A stretch of DNA of 64,000 nucleotides from Chryseobacterium herbae (GCF_025154075.1 NZ_JAOAMU010000003.1:186001-250000), one strand, 5' to 3'. Counted from the first letter of the stretch, positions 36,759 to 46,093 are shown. Program-made: numbers and translations. The notes: a model not told the origin generated them from the sequence alone.

Positions 36759-38993
36759 TTATTCTTTTACCCATTTAATGGTTTTATCCATAGTTTTGGT
36801 TTTAATTTTAACCAGATAATCTCCAGTAATTAACTGGCTTAAGTTGAAGGTTCCAACTTTACCTGCGTCTAATTTATTATTCAGCTTACTGAATACTAAT
36901 TTCCCACTTGTATCATACACGATGATATCGTAGTTCTCATTTGAATTGGTAAATTTAATATTCAGAAGTTCTTTACTAGGATTAGGATAAACCACGAAAA
37001 CGTCTTTATCTCCGGCTACTTCACTCACAGCCAATACCCGGTTGATTGTGAAATTAATAGGGTTAATATTGTAAAAGACATTACCTTGTCCTGCAACCAT
37101 AATTCTGGCTTGTGTAGTAGCTATATTAGGAATTGTAATAGTCTCTGAGCCGTCATTTGGCGTAGATGCCAGGATAGTGGTAGGATAAGTAAGGCCTCCG
37201 TCTGTAGAAAGGAAAATGCTTACATTGGCGCAATTCACGGGAGCTGCAGTTGTATTGGCTACATTCCATGTAAGAGTCTGAGTAGAATTACCTGCCCAGT
37301 TTACGGCTGTAGTGGGCGCTGTAACTGTAAATGGTCCGGAATTTCCGTCAACTGTAACGATTGCATCATCATTGGCAACCCCTGCGCAGCCTGCGTTATT
37401 ATCTCTTACTGTTAATCTGAACTCCATAGTTCTGCCATATGAAGGTAAGATCTCTCCTCTGGTTGTCGTGTTGTTAATGACATCTGAAAGTTTTGGGAAA
37501 TATCTGTAGGGAGCAGTTACCGGGACAAATGATCTGAATATAGCAGCATTTCCTGATGGAGCATTCCAGTTACTTGCTAGTCCTACATCGTTTTGTTCCC
37601 AGGAATAGGTAAGTGGATTATTTTCAGCATCGGTTGCAGAGCCTGTTAATTTAAATGGAGTCCCTTTAGGGATGGTATAGTTATTTCCTGCATTAACAAC
37701 CGGGGCTGTATTGGCAACTGGAGTTGTCACCTGGCAGGTAGTTGACTGAACTGTTGTTGTGATCGACTGGAATGAGCGGGTGTGGAAGGTAGGAATACTG
37801 TTTGGAGCCAGATTATTGGTGGAGCCACAGATACCGGCATAAGCCATAATAGTGATTCCGCTTCCGGGTTCTACAGCTGTGGCTGCATTACGATTGCCTC
37901 CTCCACAACTTCCCGTTGTTGAATTGAATGTATGAGGACCTCCAAACTGATGTCCCACTTCGTGAGCAACATAATCTATATCATAAGGATCTCCAACAGG
38001 GTTAGGTGAACCGGTAATTCCGCTTCCTTTGTCGCCGTTACTGCAGATAACTCCCAATCCGGCTAATCCACCACCTCCGGTACTGAAAGTATGGCCTATA
38101 TCGTAATTCTCGCTTCCTATCAATGCGTCAATCTGAGCTTGACTTTCATCAATTAATGTATACGCATCATCATTACCATTAAAAGGATCGGTAGCAGGAT
38201 TTGTAAAGATCACATTGGTTTCAGTTGGAACTAATATCAATCTTACAGCTACTTCCTGTTCGTATACCCCGTTTACTCTGTTTACAGAAGTCACAATGGC
38301 CGACAGCGTTTGTGCAACAGTAGGTGAAGCTAATCCCGTTGCAGCTTGTGCATATTCTCCGGTACAGGCTACTGCAAATCTGAAAACTCTAATTTGAGTT
38401 CCTACGCTTGGAGTTACTGTTTTTTGTGCATTTTTTTTTTCTGATTGGCTGTCTTCGTCTTTTGTTCCACAAATCCTTGGGGTTTTGTCAATCAAATCGC
38501 TTTTCTTGTAAATAATATAATTATTAACATTATTTTTTGCATAAGGATCAATATAAGTATCACCCGTTATGACAGACTTTATTTGGGCATGAAACCCTAA
38601 TTCTGTAAAATCCAACTTAATAGTAGCGTATTGATCATCTACTCCTTGTCCCGTGAAGGTAACCAATTGAGGGAACTTCTGAGCCAATTCAGGAGCCATT
38701 ACTGAAGATTTCCAGATTCTAAATTTTGCTTTAGTTCCGTCAGGCATCGGGAGCAGGATGATAGGTGCTTTGTCTTTAAGATCAGTATCTTTCAGTTCAG
38801 GCACTGAATTAAAGTAGCTTTTCATTCCAGCTACATCTAATGCATAAGTCTGGGACTTTTCGGGTTGTACCGTTCTGTTTTTCGGATCAGCTTTAATAGA
38901 TCTCTCATTGATTGGGGTAAAAAAATCCTGTGCTTTTCCAAAGGATATGGATAGGATAAATATCCCCAAATAAGATAATTGTTTAATTCTCAT
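36759..38993 (-). CDS. Secreted M12B-type zinc metallopeptidase with T9SS type A sorting domain
   Basis: The protein has 744 residues and a signal peptide (1-21, ending FGKAQ). The prodomain-like region is followed by the metallopeptidase with zinc site HEVGHQFGGPH near residue 345 and Met-turn IMAYAGI. A beta-sandwich (PKGTPFKLTGSATDAENNP) and a second beta domain follow. The C-terminal sorting domain begins VYPNPSKELLN and ends VKIKTKTMDKTIKW. It lacks the FN3 and GEVEDY domains of the cluster at 1-12.9 kb but shares the catalytic part. Extracellular or surface protease; substrate unknown. Confidence 0.9.
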   Translation of the reverse strand: MRIKQLSYLGIFILSISFGKAQDFFTPINERSIKADPKNRTVQPEKSQTYALDVAGMKSYFNSVPELKDTDLKDKAPIILLPMPDGTKAKFRIWKSSVMAPELAQKFPQLVTFTGQGVDDQYATIKLDFTELGFHAQIKSVITGDTYIDPYAKNNVNNYIIYKKSDLIDKTPRICGTKDEDSQSEKKNAQKTVTPSVGTQIRVFRFAVACTGEYAQAATGLASPTVAQTLSAIVTSVNRVNGVYEQEVAVRLILVPTETNVIFTNPATDPFNGNDDAYTLIDESQAQIDALIGSENYDIGHTFSTGGGGLAGLGVICSNGDKGSGITGSPNPVGDPYDIDYVAHEVGHQFGGPHTFNSTTGSCGGGNRNAATAVEPGSGITIMAYAGICGSTNNLAPNSIPTFHTRSFQSITTTVQSTTCQVTTPVANTAPVVNAGNNYTIPKGTPFKLTGSATDAENNPLTYSWEQNDVGLASNWNAPSGNAAIFRSFVPVTAPYRYFPKLSDVINNTTTRGEILPSYGRTMEFRLTVRDNNAGCAGVANDDAIVTVDGNSGPFTVTAPTTAVNWAGNSTQTLTWNVANTTAAPVNCANVSIFLSTDGGLTYPTTILASTPNDGSETITIPNIATTQARIMVAGQGNVFYNINPINFTINRVLAVSEVAGDKDVFVVYPNPSKELLNIKFTNSNENYDIIVYDTSGKLVFSKLNNKLDAGKVGTFNLSQLITGDYLVKIKTKTMDKTIKWVKE

Positions 38994-39296
38994 ATTTTAT
39001 AATATTTAGTTTCGATGTTATTAAAAAGTAGAAGGTTTTTAATTTAAGACACAATGACCCTTAAAATTAATTAAATCTAGGCAATAAACATAATAAAAAG
39101 ATAATAATGGATTTTTTTTAGCAGAAACTACCAGTATTGATTAATAATGAAGCTCTTGATGATTGCATGATACTGTGGATAAACATTGCTTGGGACTGTT
39201 AATTAATCAGAGTTCAGGATACGGAGGATTTTTGAGATTTACCTTCTGAAGAATATATTCAACACCGGATCAGTGCTGAATGGAGAGATGTTAAAT
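38994..39296. other. Intergenic region, about 300 bases, AT-rich, no gene seen
   Basis: Lies between the protease start and the tmRNA terminator. I find no TAnnTTTG on the minus strand that would serve the protease, and no coding stretch. Confidence 0.4.
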
Positions 39297-39331
39297 AAAA
39301 ATCCCTGTAAATGTTTTATTTACAGGGATTT
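39292..39331 (-). terminator. tmRNA terminator
   Basis: A perfect 14-bp stem (AAATCCCTGTAAAT at 39299-39312 with ATTTACAGGGATTT at 39318-39331) and a five-base loop, followed on the minus strand by a T-rich tail. Confidence 0.9.
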
Positions 39332-39334
39332 AAG

Positions 39335-39730
39335 TGGAGTTGGAGGGATTCGAACCCTCGTCCAAACAAGCAATACATAAGATTTCTACATGCTTATTCT
39401 ACCATTGGTTTTCGACTGAAGGCAGAGGGCAGACACCCAACTTCCAGCTTATCTTCTAAAGTTTTCGAGTTTCAGCCGAAGCATCTGAAACCTTATTTCT
39501 ACATTCCTATATCTCAGGATCAAACGCCGTAGAACGGAGCATTTGTGAGATATCTTGCTTCCTTACTATCTTCAGGAAAGCGCTTGAATCTTACTTTATT
39601 CGGATTAAGCTGCAAGAGCGAACTCTTCGTTGCCAGTTAAAGTTGTGTAGCAAGGGATTTAAGAGATCGCGCTACGGTTCTCTGCATGCTTACTTACCCA
39701 TTGATCTTGCTGTCGAAACCAGTCAACCCC
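39335..39730 (-). ncRNA. ssrA: Transfer-messenger RNA
   Basis: tmRNA rescues stalled ribosomes and tags the unfinished protein. On the minus strand the 5' end GGGGTTG (39730-39724) pairs with the 3' CAACTCC (39342-39336), and the T arm reads GAGGGTTCGAATCCCTC next to the 3' end. The tag frame, starting at GGC (39634-39632), encodes GNEEFALAA and stops with TAA at 39607-39605; the ALAA end is the expected degron. CCA is not encoded: the 3' end is a single A before CTT. A perfect terminator follows and a TATCTTTG element precedes. The 5' half matches the usual GACTGGTTTCGAC segment. Confidence 0.93.
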
Positions 39731-39746
39731 ATGAATAAAGTGAATG

Positions 39747-39754
39747 CAAAGATA
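39747..39754 (-). promoter_or_regulatory. ssrA: -7 element TATCTTTG of tmRNA
   Basis: Minus-strand TATCTTTG lies 17 bases before the mature 5' end, consistent with a short processed leader. No clear -33 element. Confidence 0.55.
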
Positions 39755-39871
39755 GAGATTTTTGTTTACATACGCTTAATGTCATGCATTGCTTTTGAAA
39801 TAAACTCAGTTTTTAAAGGAATTATACATAAAACCAGCCGGCAATAAGTACTGCCGGCTGGTGAAGATTGA

Positions 39872-42800
39872 TTAATCTCTGTTTTTTAAAAGAACCCATC
39901 CCGAGATTTCTACCGGTTTTTTAGTGATCTTGTCTTCCCAGAATAATCTATACCAATAGGTGTCGGAAGGGAGAGGTCTGTCCAGGTACCTTCCATCCCA
40001 GATGGGAGTTTTTGTACTGATTTTGAAAACCACCTTTCCATACTTGTCAAAAATGCTTCCCTCGAAATTTCCATACTTGCTGATTTCAGTGAAATTAATG
40101 ACATCATTTTTACCGTCGCTGTTGGGAGTGATTACATTCGACATAAAGAAGGTGTAATAAGTGGCGTTCGTTTCACATAATGCGCCTCTGTTTCTTACTT
40201 TGATAGAATACTGGGTATTCCTTAGAACATGGGTAAATACATTCGAAGACTGCCAGGTCACTCCTCCGTCAATGGAATATTCCGCAGGAAGATTTCCACT
40301 GTTCTTTATATTGATAGTTAAAGTAGGATCTTTATATACGATAGTCAGGATTTCAGGAGTAACAATGTATTTTACGGTAGCCGTAAATGTTTTTGAACAA
40401 ACACCGTTGCTTATCGTTACAGAATAAGTTCCTGCCAATTCTACATTGATAGTACGTGTTGTTGCACCGGTGCTCCAAAGATAGGTATAGTTGGGGCCTG
40501 TTCCCGCGTCCAGTATGGATTTATCGCCTTTACAGATCTCAATATCATGTAATGTGGAAACGATTTCAGGAACTACTTTAATCGTTATGGTGGTTGGTGT
40601 TTGTGCTGTACATCCATTAGCTCCGGTTCCTGTTACCGTATAAGTTGTAGTTGTGGTTGGTGACACTATTTGTGTATTTCCGGTGCCGGAAAGTCCTGTC
40701 CATGTATAGGTAGCAACGCCTGTTGCTGTTAATGTTACTGATTCTCCCAGGCAGATCGTCAATTTAGGTGCAGAAATACTTATGGCAGGCGGAGTGGTAT
40801 TTTTTATGACGGTTACAGAGGCCTGATTGGTACATCCTAAAGGCGTTGCGCTGGTGATCGTAAGAGTATAAGTTCCACCGTTGTTGACTGTTGGTGTTAA
40901 AGTATTCGCTCCCGAAACAATAACGCCTCCGTTGCTGGTGGTCCATGCAAATGTAGAACCCGGTTGGTAAACCGAAGCAGTAGCATTTAAGGTAACCTGT
41001 GGATTGGGACAAGTGATCTGGGCCGGAGAAGCAATATTGACAATAATCGCCGCATCCATAACCACTGTCGCAGATTTTTGATAGACGCAGCCGGCGGGTG
41101 TGGTTATCGTAACGGTGTAAGTTCCTGGTGTATTTATAGTATTCGTAGCTCCGTTTACACCATTTGACCAAACAAATGTATTCCCTGTTCCCTGAGCAGA
41201 TGCGTTGAGTGCTGTTGAAGATCCCTGGCAGAAAGTCAGATTTCCCGTGATGGTAACGTTGGGATTGTTTTCCGATGAAATAGTCACAGACGCCGGTGTG
41301 CTGGCACATATTCCGTTCGATCCGGTTAAAGTATAAATTCCCGGACTGGTAATCGTGATGGATGGCGTCGTTGCACCTGTCGACCATGTATTTCCTGTGG
41401 CATTGCTTGAGGTTAAAGTAACGCTTCCTCCATAGCAGATCGCTGTAGATGATGCAGTAATAGTCGGTACAGGAAATTGTGTGATGGAAAGCTGTAATTG
41501 GGCAACTTTAAAACATGTTGAAGATTGTACACGGACATAGATCGTCGCGTTCCCTGATGCGTAAGTTGTGGGATTCGCAATCGTGTTCGGATTTCCTGCG
41601 AGAGCATCTGCCTGATTAACATAATAAGCAAAACTTACCGATGCTGTTGTACTGATGTTCTGCTGTGATAAGGTAAGATCAAAAACAGCCGTTGCCGAGT
41701 TAGAGCATTGACTTAAACTCGAATTCTGAACAGTCGGAACAACACCTTGTGTTACGGTTACAGATTTTGTGTATTCGCAATTCGCCGGTGTTTTTACCGT
41801 GACGGTATACGTTCCCGGTGCCGTAACTGAAACGGTATTTCCAGTTGCACCCGTAGACCATGTGTATATATTTCCGGTTCCGTTTGAAGAAGCGGTAAGC
41901 TGAGTACTCGTTGATTCGCAAAGCAATAAATTTCCGGTAACGTCTACATTTGGATTGCTTTCCTGGGCGATCGTGACAGTGGCTGGAGTGCTTGTGCAGG
42001 TTCCGCTTGTGTTGGTTAAAGTGTACATTCCGGGAGAAGTGATGGTGATCGACGGTGTTGTTGCGCCATTTGACCATGTATTTCCCGTTGTAATACTCGA
42101 TGTTAAAGTAACATTTCCGCCATGGCAGATCGTTGTAGAAGACGTTGTAATGGCTGGAGTGATAGATTGAGTGATGTTTAAGTGTAATTGAGCGACTTTA
42201 AAACAAGTTCCCGATTTTACACGTACATATATGGTAGTATTTCCCGAACTGTAAGCTGTCGGAGTTGCAATGGTATTGGTGTTTCCGGCAAGAGCGTCCG
42301 CCTGATTGACATAATAATCAAAACTGACATTGGCGGTGGTGCTGATGTTGGTCTGCGCTGAGGTAAGATCAAAAACGGCAGTCGTTGAATTGGAACATTG
42401 ACTTAAACTTGAATTTTGAACAACCGGAACAGTCCCTTGCGTCACCGTTACAGATTTTGTGTACTGGCAATTGGCCGGTGTTTTTACCGTCACCGTGTAA
42501 ATTCCGGGTGCCGAAACTGAAATGGTATTCCCTGTTGCACCCGTAGACCAAGAATAGGTATTTCCGGTTCCGTTTGAAGAAGCCGTAAGCTGCGTGGCTG
42601 TGGATTCGCAGAGTACCAGATTTCCGGTTATGTCTGCGCCAGGATCTGTGTCCTGGGTAATAGTAACAGAGGCAGGACTGCTTGTACAGATCCCGTTCGT
42701 ACTCGTTAAAGTATAGGTTCCGGGAGCTGTTATGGTAACCGTTGGCGTGGTGGCTCCTGTAGACCATGTATTCCCGGTAGCATTATTTGAGGTTAGGGTA

Positions 42801-43705
42801 ATATTTCCTCCCGCACATAAAACCGTAGATGAAGGCGTGATAGCTGCGGTTAAGCTTTTATTTCTGAAAACAATAGCATTCGTTTGTTTACACGCATTGA
42901 TAGTGCCGGTTGTGCTGTTCGGATCGTGATAATTAATGTTATAATAATAGGTAGTCGTAGTATTTACAGTAACCGGTGCCATGATAGGGTTGGTTCCTGT
43001 GGCTGCGTTATTAGCGCTGTTAAAATAGGTTACCGTAAAATTCGGATTTCCATTTAATATGCTGGCCGATAAAGTACTGAAGTTGAAAAGAGCAGTGGTG
43101 CCACAAATTCCGATTTCCCGTGGAGAGTTGGCATTTGGGCCTGGTGTTCCCGGTGGAATAAACGGATTCGGGGCTGCTGTAGAATTATTGAAAGGGGAAA
43201 CAAACGTCGCTGTTCCTCCCCATGTCAGGTTAAAAGTATACACCGTTGTAGACCAGTTATCCAGATAGAGATAGTAAGTCTGCCCCGCCACAACATCCAT
43301 ATACCGGCAGTAAGGATCAGTGTTTCCGCCCGCTGATGTTGTGTTGTTGTTGGTCATATTCATTCCTGTGCTGGTAAGGTCGCCGGATGCGTTACACCGG
43401 ATGGGTGATCCCAGGTTGTTGCAGGTTGCATTGGGTCCGTAAATGGCCCAGTCATAATCCACAGGCCCTGTAGGAACAAGATTAAAAGTAAGTGTACCGC
43501 TTGTTGCAATGGTAAATTTGTACCAGACGGAATGATGTTCACCGGATAAGCATCCTCCCACATCTTCGTTGATATTTCCAATTCCGGAAGGGGTGTAATT
43601 GATATTAGAGTTTCCGCACACCGTTATAGCCGAGCTACAATCTTCCTGTGCAGAAAGGGATATATAAAAAATGAATAAAAAGAAGAGGAGTAGTTTTCTT
43701 GTCAT
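39872..43705 (-). CDS. Large secreted protein with T9SS type B (gliding-motility-associated) C-terminal domain
   Basis: About 1277 residues from the ATG at 43705; an upstream TTG at 43744 would add 13 residues ahead of a good signal peptide (MTRKLLLFFLF to SLSAQ). An N-terminal domain (about 20-160) with HHSVWYKFT and DYDWAIYG patterns is followed by repeated Ig-like beta domains of the type GNTWSTGATTP. Two long units of about 230 residues repeat almost unchanged, with a partial third. The end carries the type B sorting domain: VITPNSDGKNDV, FDKYGKVVFK, WDGRYLDRPLPSDTYWYRL. This domain directs outer-membrane translocation by T9SS. Probably an adhesin-like surface protein; gliding itself cannot be inferred. 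Confidence 0.88.
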   Translation of the reverse strand: MTRKLLLFFLFIFYISLSAQEDCSSAITVCGNSNINYTPSGIGNINEDVGGCLSGEHHSVWYKFTIATSGTLTFNLVPTGPVDYDWAIYGPNATCNNLGSPIRCNASGDLTSTGMNMTNNNTTSAGGNTDPYCRYMDVVAGQTYYLYLDNWSTTVYTFNLTWGGTATFVSPFNNSTAAPNPFIPPGTPGPNANSPREIGICGTTALFNFSTLSASILNGNPNFTVTYFNSANNAATGTNPIMAPVTVNTTTTYYYNINYHDPNSTTGTINACKQTNAIVFRNKSLTAAITPSSTVLCAGGNITLTSNNATGNTWSTGATTPTVTITAPGTYTLTSTNGICTSSPASVTITQDTDPGADITGNLVLCESTATQLTASSNGTGNTYSWSTGATGNTISVSAPGIYTVTVKTPANCQYTKSVTVTQGTVPVVQNSSLSQCSNSTTAVFDLTSAQTNISTTANVSFDYYVNQADALAGNTNTIATPTAYSSGNTTIYVRVKSGTCFKVAQLHLNITQSITPAITTSSTTICHGGNVTLTSSITTGNTWSNGATTPSITITSPGMYTLTNTSGTCTSTPATVTIAQESNPNVDVTGNLLLCESTSTQLTASSNGTGNIYTWSTGATGNTVSVTAPGTYTVTVKTPANCEYTKSVTVTQGVVPTVQNSSLSQCSNSATAVFDLTLSQQNISTTASVSFAYYVNQADALAGNPNTIANPTTYASGNATIYVRVQSSTCFKVAQLQLSITQFPVPTITASSTAICYGGSVTLTSSNATGNTWSTGATTPSITITSPGIYTLTGSNGICASTPASVTISSENNPNVTITGNLTFCQGSSTALNASAQGTGNTFVWSNGVNGATNTINTPGTYTVTITTPAGCVYQKSATVVMDAAIIVNIASPAQITCPNPQVTLNATASVYQPGSTFAWTTSNGGVIVSGANTLTPTVNNGGTYTLTITSATPLGCTNQASVTVIKNTTPPAISISAPKLTICLGESVTLTATGVATYTWTGLSGTGNTQIVSPTTTTTYTVTGTGANGCTAQTPTTITIKVVPEIVSTLHDIEICKGDKSILDAGTGPNYTYLWSTGATTRTINVELAGTYSVTISNGVCSKTFTATVKYIVTPEILTIVYKDPTLTINIKNSGNLPAEYSIDGGVTWQSSNVFTHVLRNTQYSIKVRNRGALCETNATYYTFFMSNVITPNSDGKNDVINFTEISKYGNFEGSIFDKYGKVVFKISTKTPIWDGRYLDRPLPSDTYWYRLFWEDKITKKPVEISGWVLLKNRD
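41060..42860 (-). repeat. Long tandem repeats inside the type B surface protein
   Basis: Two units of about 700 bases (roughly 42855-42170 and 42169-41470) and a partial third (41469-41060) encode nearly the same sequence, including TGNLLLCEST and NQADALAGN segments. Confidence 0.8.
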
Positions 43706-43880
43706 AGTGAAAGAAGTATTTATAGAAAAAAAGTTTTTTAACAAATTGTTATTCCCTTATGAATGAATGGTTTGGGTAGTAGAGGTGTGGGGGTTTATAA
43801 GTAAGAAAGGAGTAAGGATGAAAGGAGTGTTCTTTTCCTGAGGTTTCATAGCAGTCTGGTTTTTAGAGTTTTAATAATTA

Positions 43881-43888
43881 CAAATCTA
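43881..43888 (-). promoter_or_regulatory. -7 element TAGATTTG of the type B surface protein gene
   Basis: Minus-strand TAGATTTG, 176 bases before the ATG at 43705. It is the same octamer as before the surface protein genes at 3004 and 7946. The rest of 43706-44049 is very AT-rich and shows no gene. Confidence 0.45.
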
Positions 43889-44049
43889 TTGAAATAAATT
43901 TATTTTAATAGATTTCGGTTATATTTTAAATTAATTTGATAATTAAGTTAAAATTGTAAACATTTTATACTAAAAACAATTAAATAATACTGTTTAAATA
44001 ATCAATTGAGTTAAAATAATATCGGTGAAAATATTTTTAAAGAATATAA

Positions 44050-44080
44050 TTTGTGAATTAATGAAAAAATGCTAACTTTG
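44050..44080 (+). promoter_or_regulatory. rpsU: Promoter of rpsU
   Basis: TTTG (44050-44053), 19 bases, TAACTTTG (44073-44080), ending 23 bases before the ATG. A full match to the Bacteroidota consensus. Confidence 0.85.
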
Positions 44081-44103
44081 CAATCCAAAATGAGATGTAA
44101 AAT

Positions 44104-44301
44104 ATGTTAATAATTCCAGTAAAAGATGGGGAATCCATCGACAGAGCATTAAAAAAATATAAAAGAAAATTTGATAAAACGGGTACAGTTCGTCAATTGA
44201 GATCTAGACAAGCGTTTATTAAGCCTTCTGTAACTTTAAGACAATCTAGACTGAAAGCCGCTTACAAACAAAGAGGCCTTAGTAAGGAAGAACAGGCTTA
44301 A
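44104..44301 (+). CDS. rpsU: 30S ribosomal protein S21
   Basis: A 65-residue basic protein of the small ribosomal subunit near the 3' end of 16S rRNA. MLIIPVKDGESIDRALKKYKRKF and RQLRSRQAF are the family pattern. ATG at 44104, strong promoter upstream. In this group it begins a conserved block with a Xer recombinase and hpf. Confidence 0.97.
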   Translation: MLIIPVKDGESIDRALKKYKRKFDKTGTVRQLRSRQAFIKPSVTLRQSRLKAAYKQRGLSKEEQA

Positions 44302-44342
44302 GATTTTTCTTAACCACATATAATTCACTTCTTAAATATTCG

Positions 44343-44350
44343 TATATTTG
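44343..44350 (+). promoter_or_regulatory. -7 element TATATTTG before the recombinase gene
   Basis: Located 30 bases before the ATG. No clear -33 match, so it may add to read-through from rpsU. Confidence 0.45.
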
Positions 44351-44379
44351 AGAGGTGAATTTTTGTTTTTATACCTTAC

Positions 44380-45270
44380 ATGATGCTGGATAAATATATA
44401 GAATACGTACAGTTCGAAAAGAGGTATTCGCCTCATACCGTTACAAGCTACAAAAAAGACCTTGACGATTTTTCTCATTTCTACCTCAAAACAGAAGGTT
44501 CCGAAGATATTTCCAAAGCCGATAAAAAAGTCATCAGAAATTTTATTGTTGAACTAAGTGAAAATAATATTTCAAAAAGGAGTATCAATAGAAAATTATC
44601 TACTCTTCGAAGTTTTTATTTATTTCTTCTAAAAATCGGAGAAATCAAAGTTTCTCCCGCAGAAAGCATTCCATCCCTTAAGTTTTACGCTGAAAAACAG
44701 ATTCCTATCTCACAGGAAGAAATGCAGGCCCTTAGCGATCGTGTTCTCCCGGAGCATCATGATCTCCTTGATCAATGCATTATTGAAGTACTATATCAGA
44801 CCGGAATGCGTAAAGCTGAGCTTTGTGGCCTGATGTTTGAGTATGTTAATTTAAGCGGAAACGAGCTTAGGGTAATAGGAAAGGGAAATAAAGAACGCTT
44901 TATTCCCATCTCCGACGATCTGTCTCATCTGCTGGAAAGTTACCTGAAAATAAGGAAACCGGAAGACCCATATAAATCATATTTTTTCGTTAACAAAAAG
45001 GGTAAAAAACTCGCTGAAAAATTTGTTTATGTGGTAGTTAATAAGTACCTTAGTCTTGTAACAACGAAAGAAAAAAGAAGTCCTCACATCCTTCGGCATA
45101 GCTTTGCTACGCATGTTTTGGATAATGGGGCGGAGATCTCCAAAGTAAAAAAAATATTAGGGCATTCCAGTCTTGCAAGTACTCAAGTCTATACGAATGC
45201 CAATATTGAACAATTGAAAAAAGTGTTTAATCAGGCTCACCCTCGAGCATCTAAAAAAGAAGAATTATGA
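44380..45270 (+). CDS. Tyrosine recombinase, XerC/XerD type
   Basis: The protein has 296 residues. An N-terminal SAM-like core-binding domain (about 1-90) starts DKYIEYVQFEKRYSPHTVTSYKKDL. The catalytic domain carries Arg in GMRKAELCGL, HILRHSFATH, the LGHSSLASTQVY segment with the nucleophilic Tyr, i.e. the R-H-R-H-Y set. Xer recombinases resolve chromosome dimers at dif. Length and the rpsU-hpf setting indicate the housekeeping enzyme rather than an integrase. Two adjacent ATG codons (44380, 44383) are possible starts. Its stop overlaps the hpf start by four bases. Whether XerC or XerD cannot be told. Confidence 0.9.
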   Translation: MMLDKYIEYVQFEKRYSPHTVTSYKKDLDDFSHFYLKTEGSEDISKADKKVIRNFIVELSENNISKRSINRKLSTLRSFYLFLLKIGEIKVSPAESIPSLKFYAEKQIPISQEEMQALSDRVLPEHHDLLDQCIIEVLYQTGMRKAELCGLMFEYVNLSGNELRVIGKGNKERFIPISDDLSHLLESYLKIRKPEDPYKSYFFVNKKGKKLAEKFVYVVVNKYLSLVTTKEKRSPHILRHSFATHVLDNGAEISKVKKILGHSSLASTQVYTNANIEQLKKVFNQAHPRASKKEEL

Positions 45271-45557
45271 AGATTACAGTTCACTCAATTGGTTTAACTC
45301 CACACGAACCATTAGAATCACACATTGACAAAAAAGTAAGCAAGTTGGAAACCTTCTATGATAAAATTCATGAGTGTAAGGTGTTCCTAAAAGTTGAAAA
45401 CGCTTCGGATAGAAACAATAAAACTACCGAGCTTATCCTGGCCGTTCCGGGTGACGATATCGTTGTAAAAAAGACATCTGAAACTTTTGAAGAAAGTTTA
45501 GACCTTTGCGTTGATACTGCTAAAAAGCTACTAATCAAGAAAAAAGAGATGGCGTAA
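45267..45557 (+). CDS. hpf: Ribosome hibernation promoting factor
   Basis: A 96-residue short-form HPF/RaiA-like protein that binds the decoding region of idle ribosomes. MKITVHSIGLTPHEPLESHIDKKVSKLETFYDKI is represented by its start and the basic/acidic beta-alpha pattern. The start overlaps the recombinase stop (ATGA), indicating coupled translation. A tRNA operon promoter follows at once. Confidence 0.92.
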   Translation: MKITVHSIGLTPHEPLESHIDKKVSKLETFYDKIHECKVFLKVENASDRNNKTTELILAVPGDDIVVKKTSETFEESLDLCVDTAKKLLIKKKEMA

Positions 45558-45587
45558 GAAAAAAAGATAAAAAAAGTCATAAAAAAG

Positions 45588-45619
45588 TTTGAGAATTCAA
45601 AAAAACCGTTCTATATTTG
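45588..45619 (+). promoter_or_regulatory. Promoter of the tRNA cluster
   Basis: TTTG (45588-45591), 20 bases, TATATTTG (45612-45619), 46 bases before tRNA-Thr. Confidence 0.8.
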
Positions 45620-45665
45620 CACTCGCAAAAAGGGAACAGCGTTCTTTTGAATTCTTTTTGTTTAT

Positions 45666-45739
45666 GCCTCCATAGCTCAGTTGGCTAGAGCAGCTGATTT
45701 GTAATCAGCAGGTCGTGGGTTCGAGTCCCTCTGGAGGCT
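45666..45739 (+). tRNA. tRNA-Thr(TGT), copy 1
   Basis: Acceptor GCCTCCA/TGGAGGC, anticodon stem GCTGA/TCAGC with loop TTTGTAA giving anticodon TGT. 74 nt; CCA not encoded. Confidence 0.97.
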
Positions 45740-45757
45740 CTTTTAATATAAACATTC

Positions 45758-45838
45758 GGGAAGATTCCAGAGTGGCTAAATGGGACTGACTGTAACTCAG
45801 TTGCTTCGGCTTCGCAGGTTCGAATCCTGCTCTTCCCA
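45758..45838 (+). tRNA. tRNA-Tyr(GTA), copy 1
   Basis: Acceptor GGGAAGA/TCTTCCC, anticodon stem ACTGA/TCAGT with loop CTGTAAC giving GTA, and a long variable arm (class II). 81 nt; CCA not encoded. Confidence 0.97.
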
Positions 45839-45862
45839 CAGTTTATATTTTAAAAAAAAGTC

Positions 45863-45893
45863 TTGCAGATTTCAAGAAATTTTCTTAGATTTG
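45863..45893 (+). promoter_or_regulatory. Internal promoter before tRNA-Gly copy 1
   Basis: TTG (45863-45865), 20 bases, TAGATTTG (45886-45893). The same arrangement is kept in the duplicated copy at 46291-46321. Confidence 0.65.
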
Positions 45894-45928
45894 CAAACCG
45901 TTAAACCAATAGTTTTGGAAACAAAATT

Positions 45929-46001
45929 GCGAAAGTAGCTCAGTTGGTAGAGCGTCAGCCTTCCAAGCTGAATGTCGCGAGTTCGACCCTCGTCTTTCGC
46001 T
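45929..46001 (+). tRNA. tRNA-Gly(TCC), copy 1
   Basis: Acceptor GCGAAAG/CTTTCGC, anticodon stem TCAGC/GCTGA with loop CTTCCAA giving TCC. 73 nt; CCA not encoded. Confidence 0.97.
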
Positions 46002-46093
46002 CAAAAAGTCAGACTGAAAAGAATGATTTTTTTAACTACTGAAAAGCTTAGAGTAGAATTTTCTCAAAAGCTTTCAGTCAAAACATTAAAATT

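Noticed and set aside
39311-39532. A 73-codon plus-strand reading frame
   Set aside because: It runs antisense through the 3' half of tmRNA, whose acceptor stem, T arm and terminator explain the sequence fully.
40764-42767. Minus-strand frames of 125-207 codons rich in His, Tyr and Cys
   Set aside because: They are shifted frames of the Thr/Ser-rich repeats of the type B surface protein on the same strand.
44380-45270. Integrase of a mobile element
   Set aside because: Length, Xer-type motifs and the rpsU-hpf setting indicate the housekeeping recombinase, despite the neighbouring tRNA genes.
46039-46077. Imperfect hairpin between tRNA-Gly copy 1 and tRNA-Thr copy 2
   Set aside because: CTGAAAAGCTT and AAGCTTTCAG pair with a bulge but there is no clear T tail; it may be a processing structure or chance.
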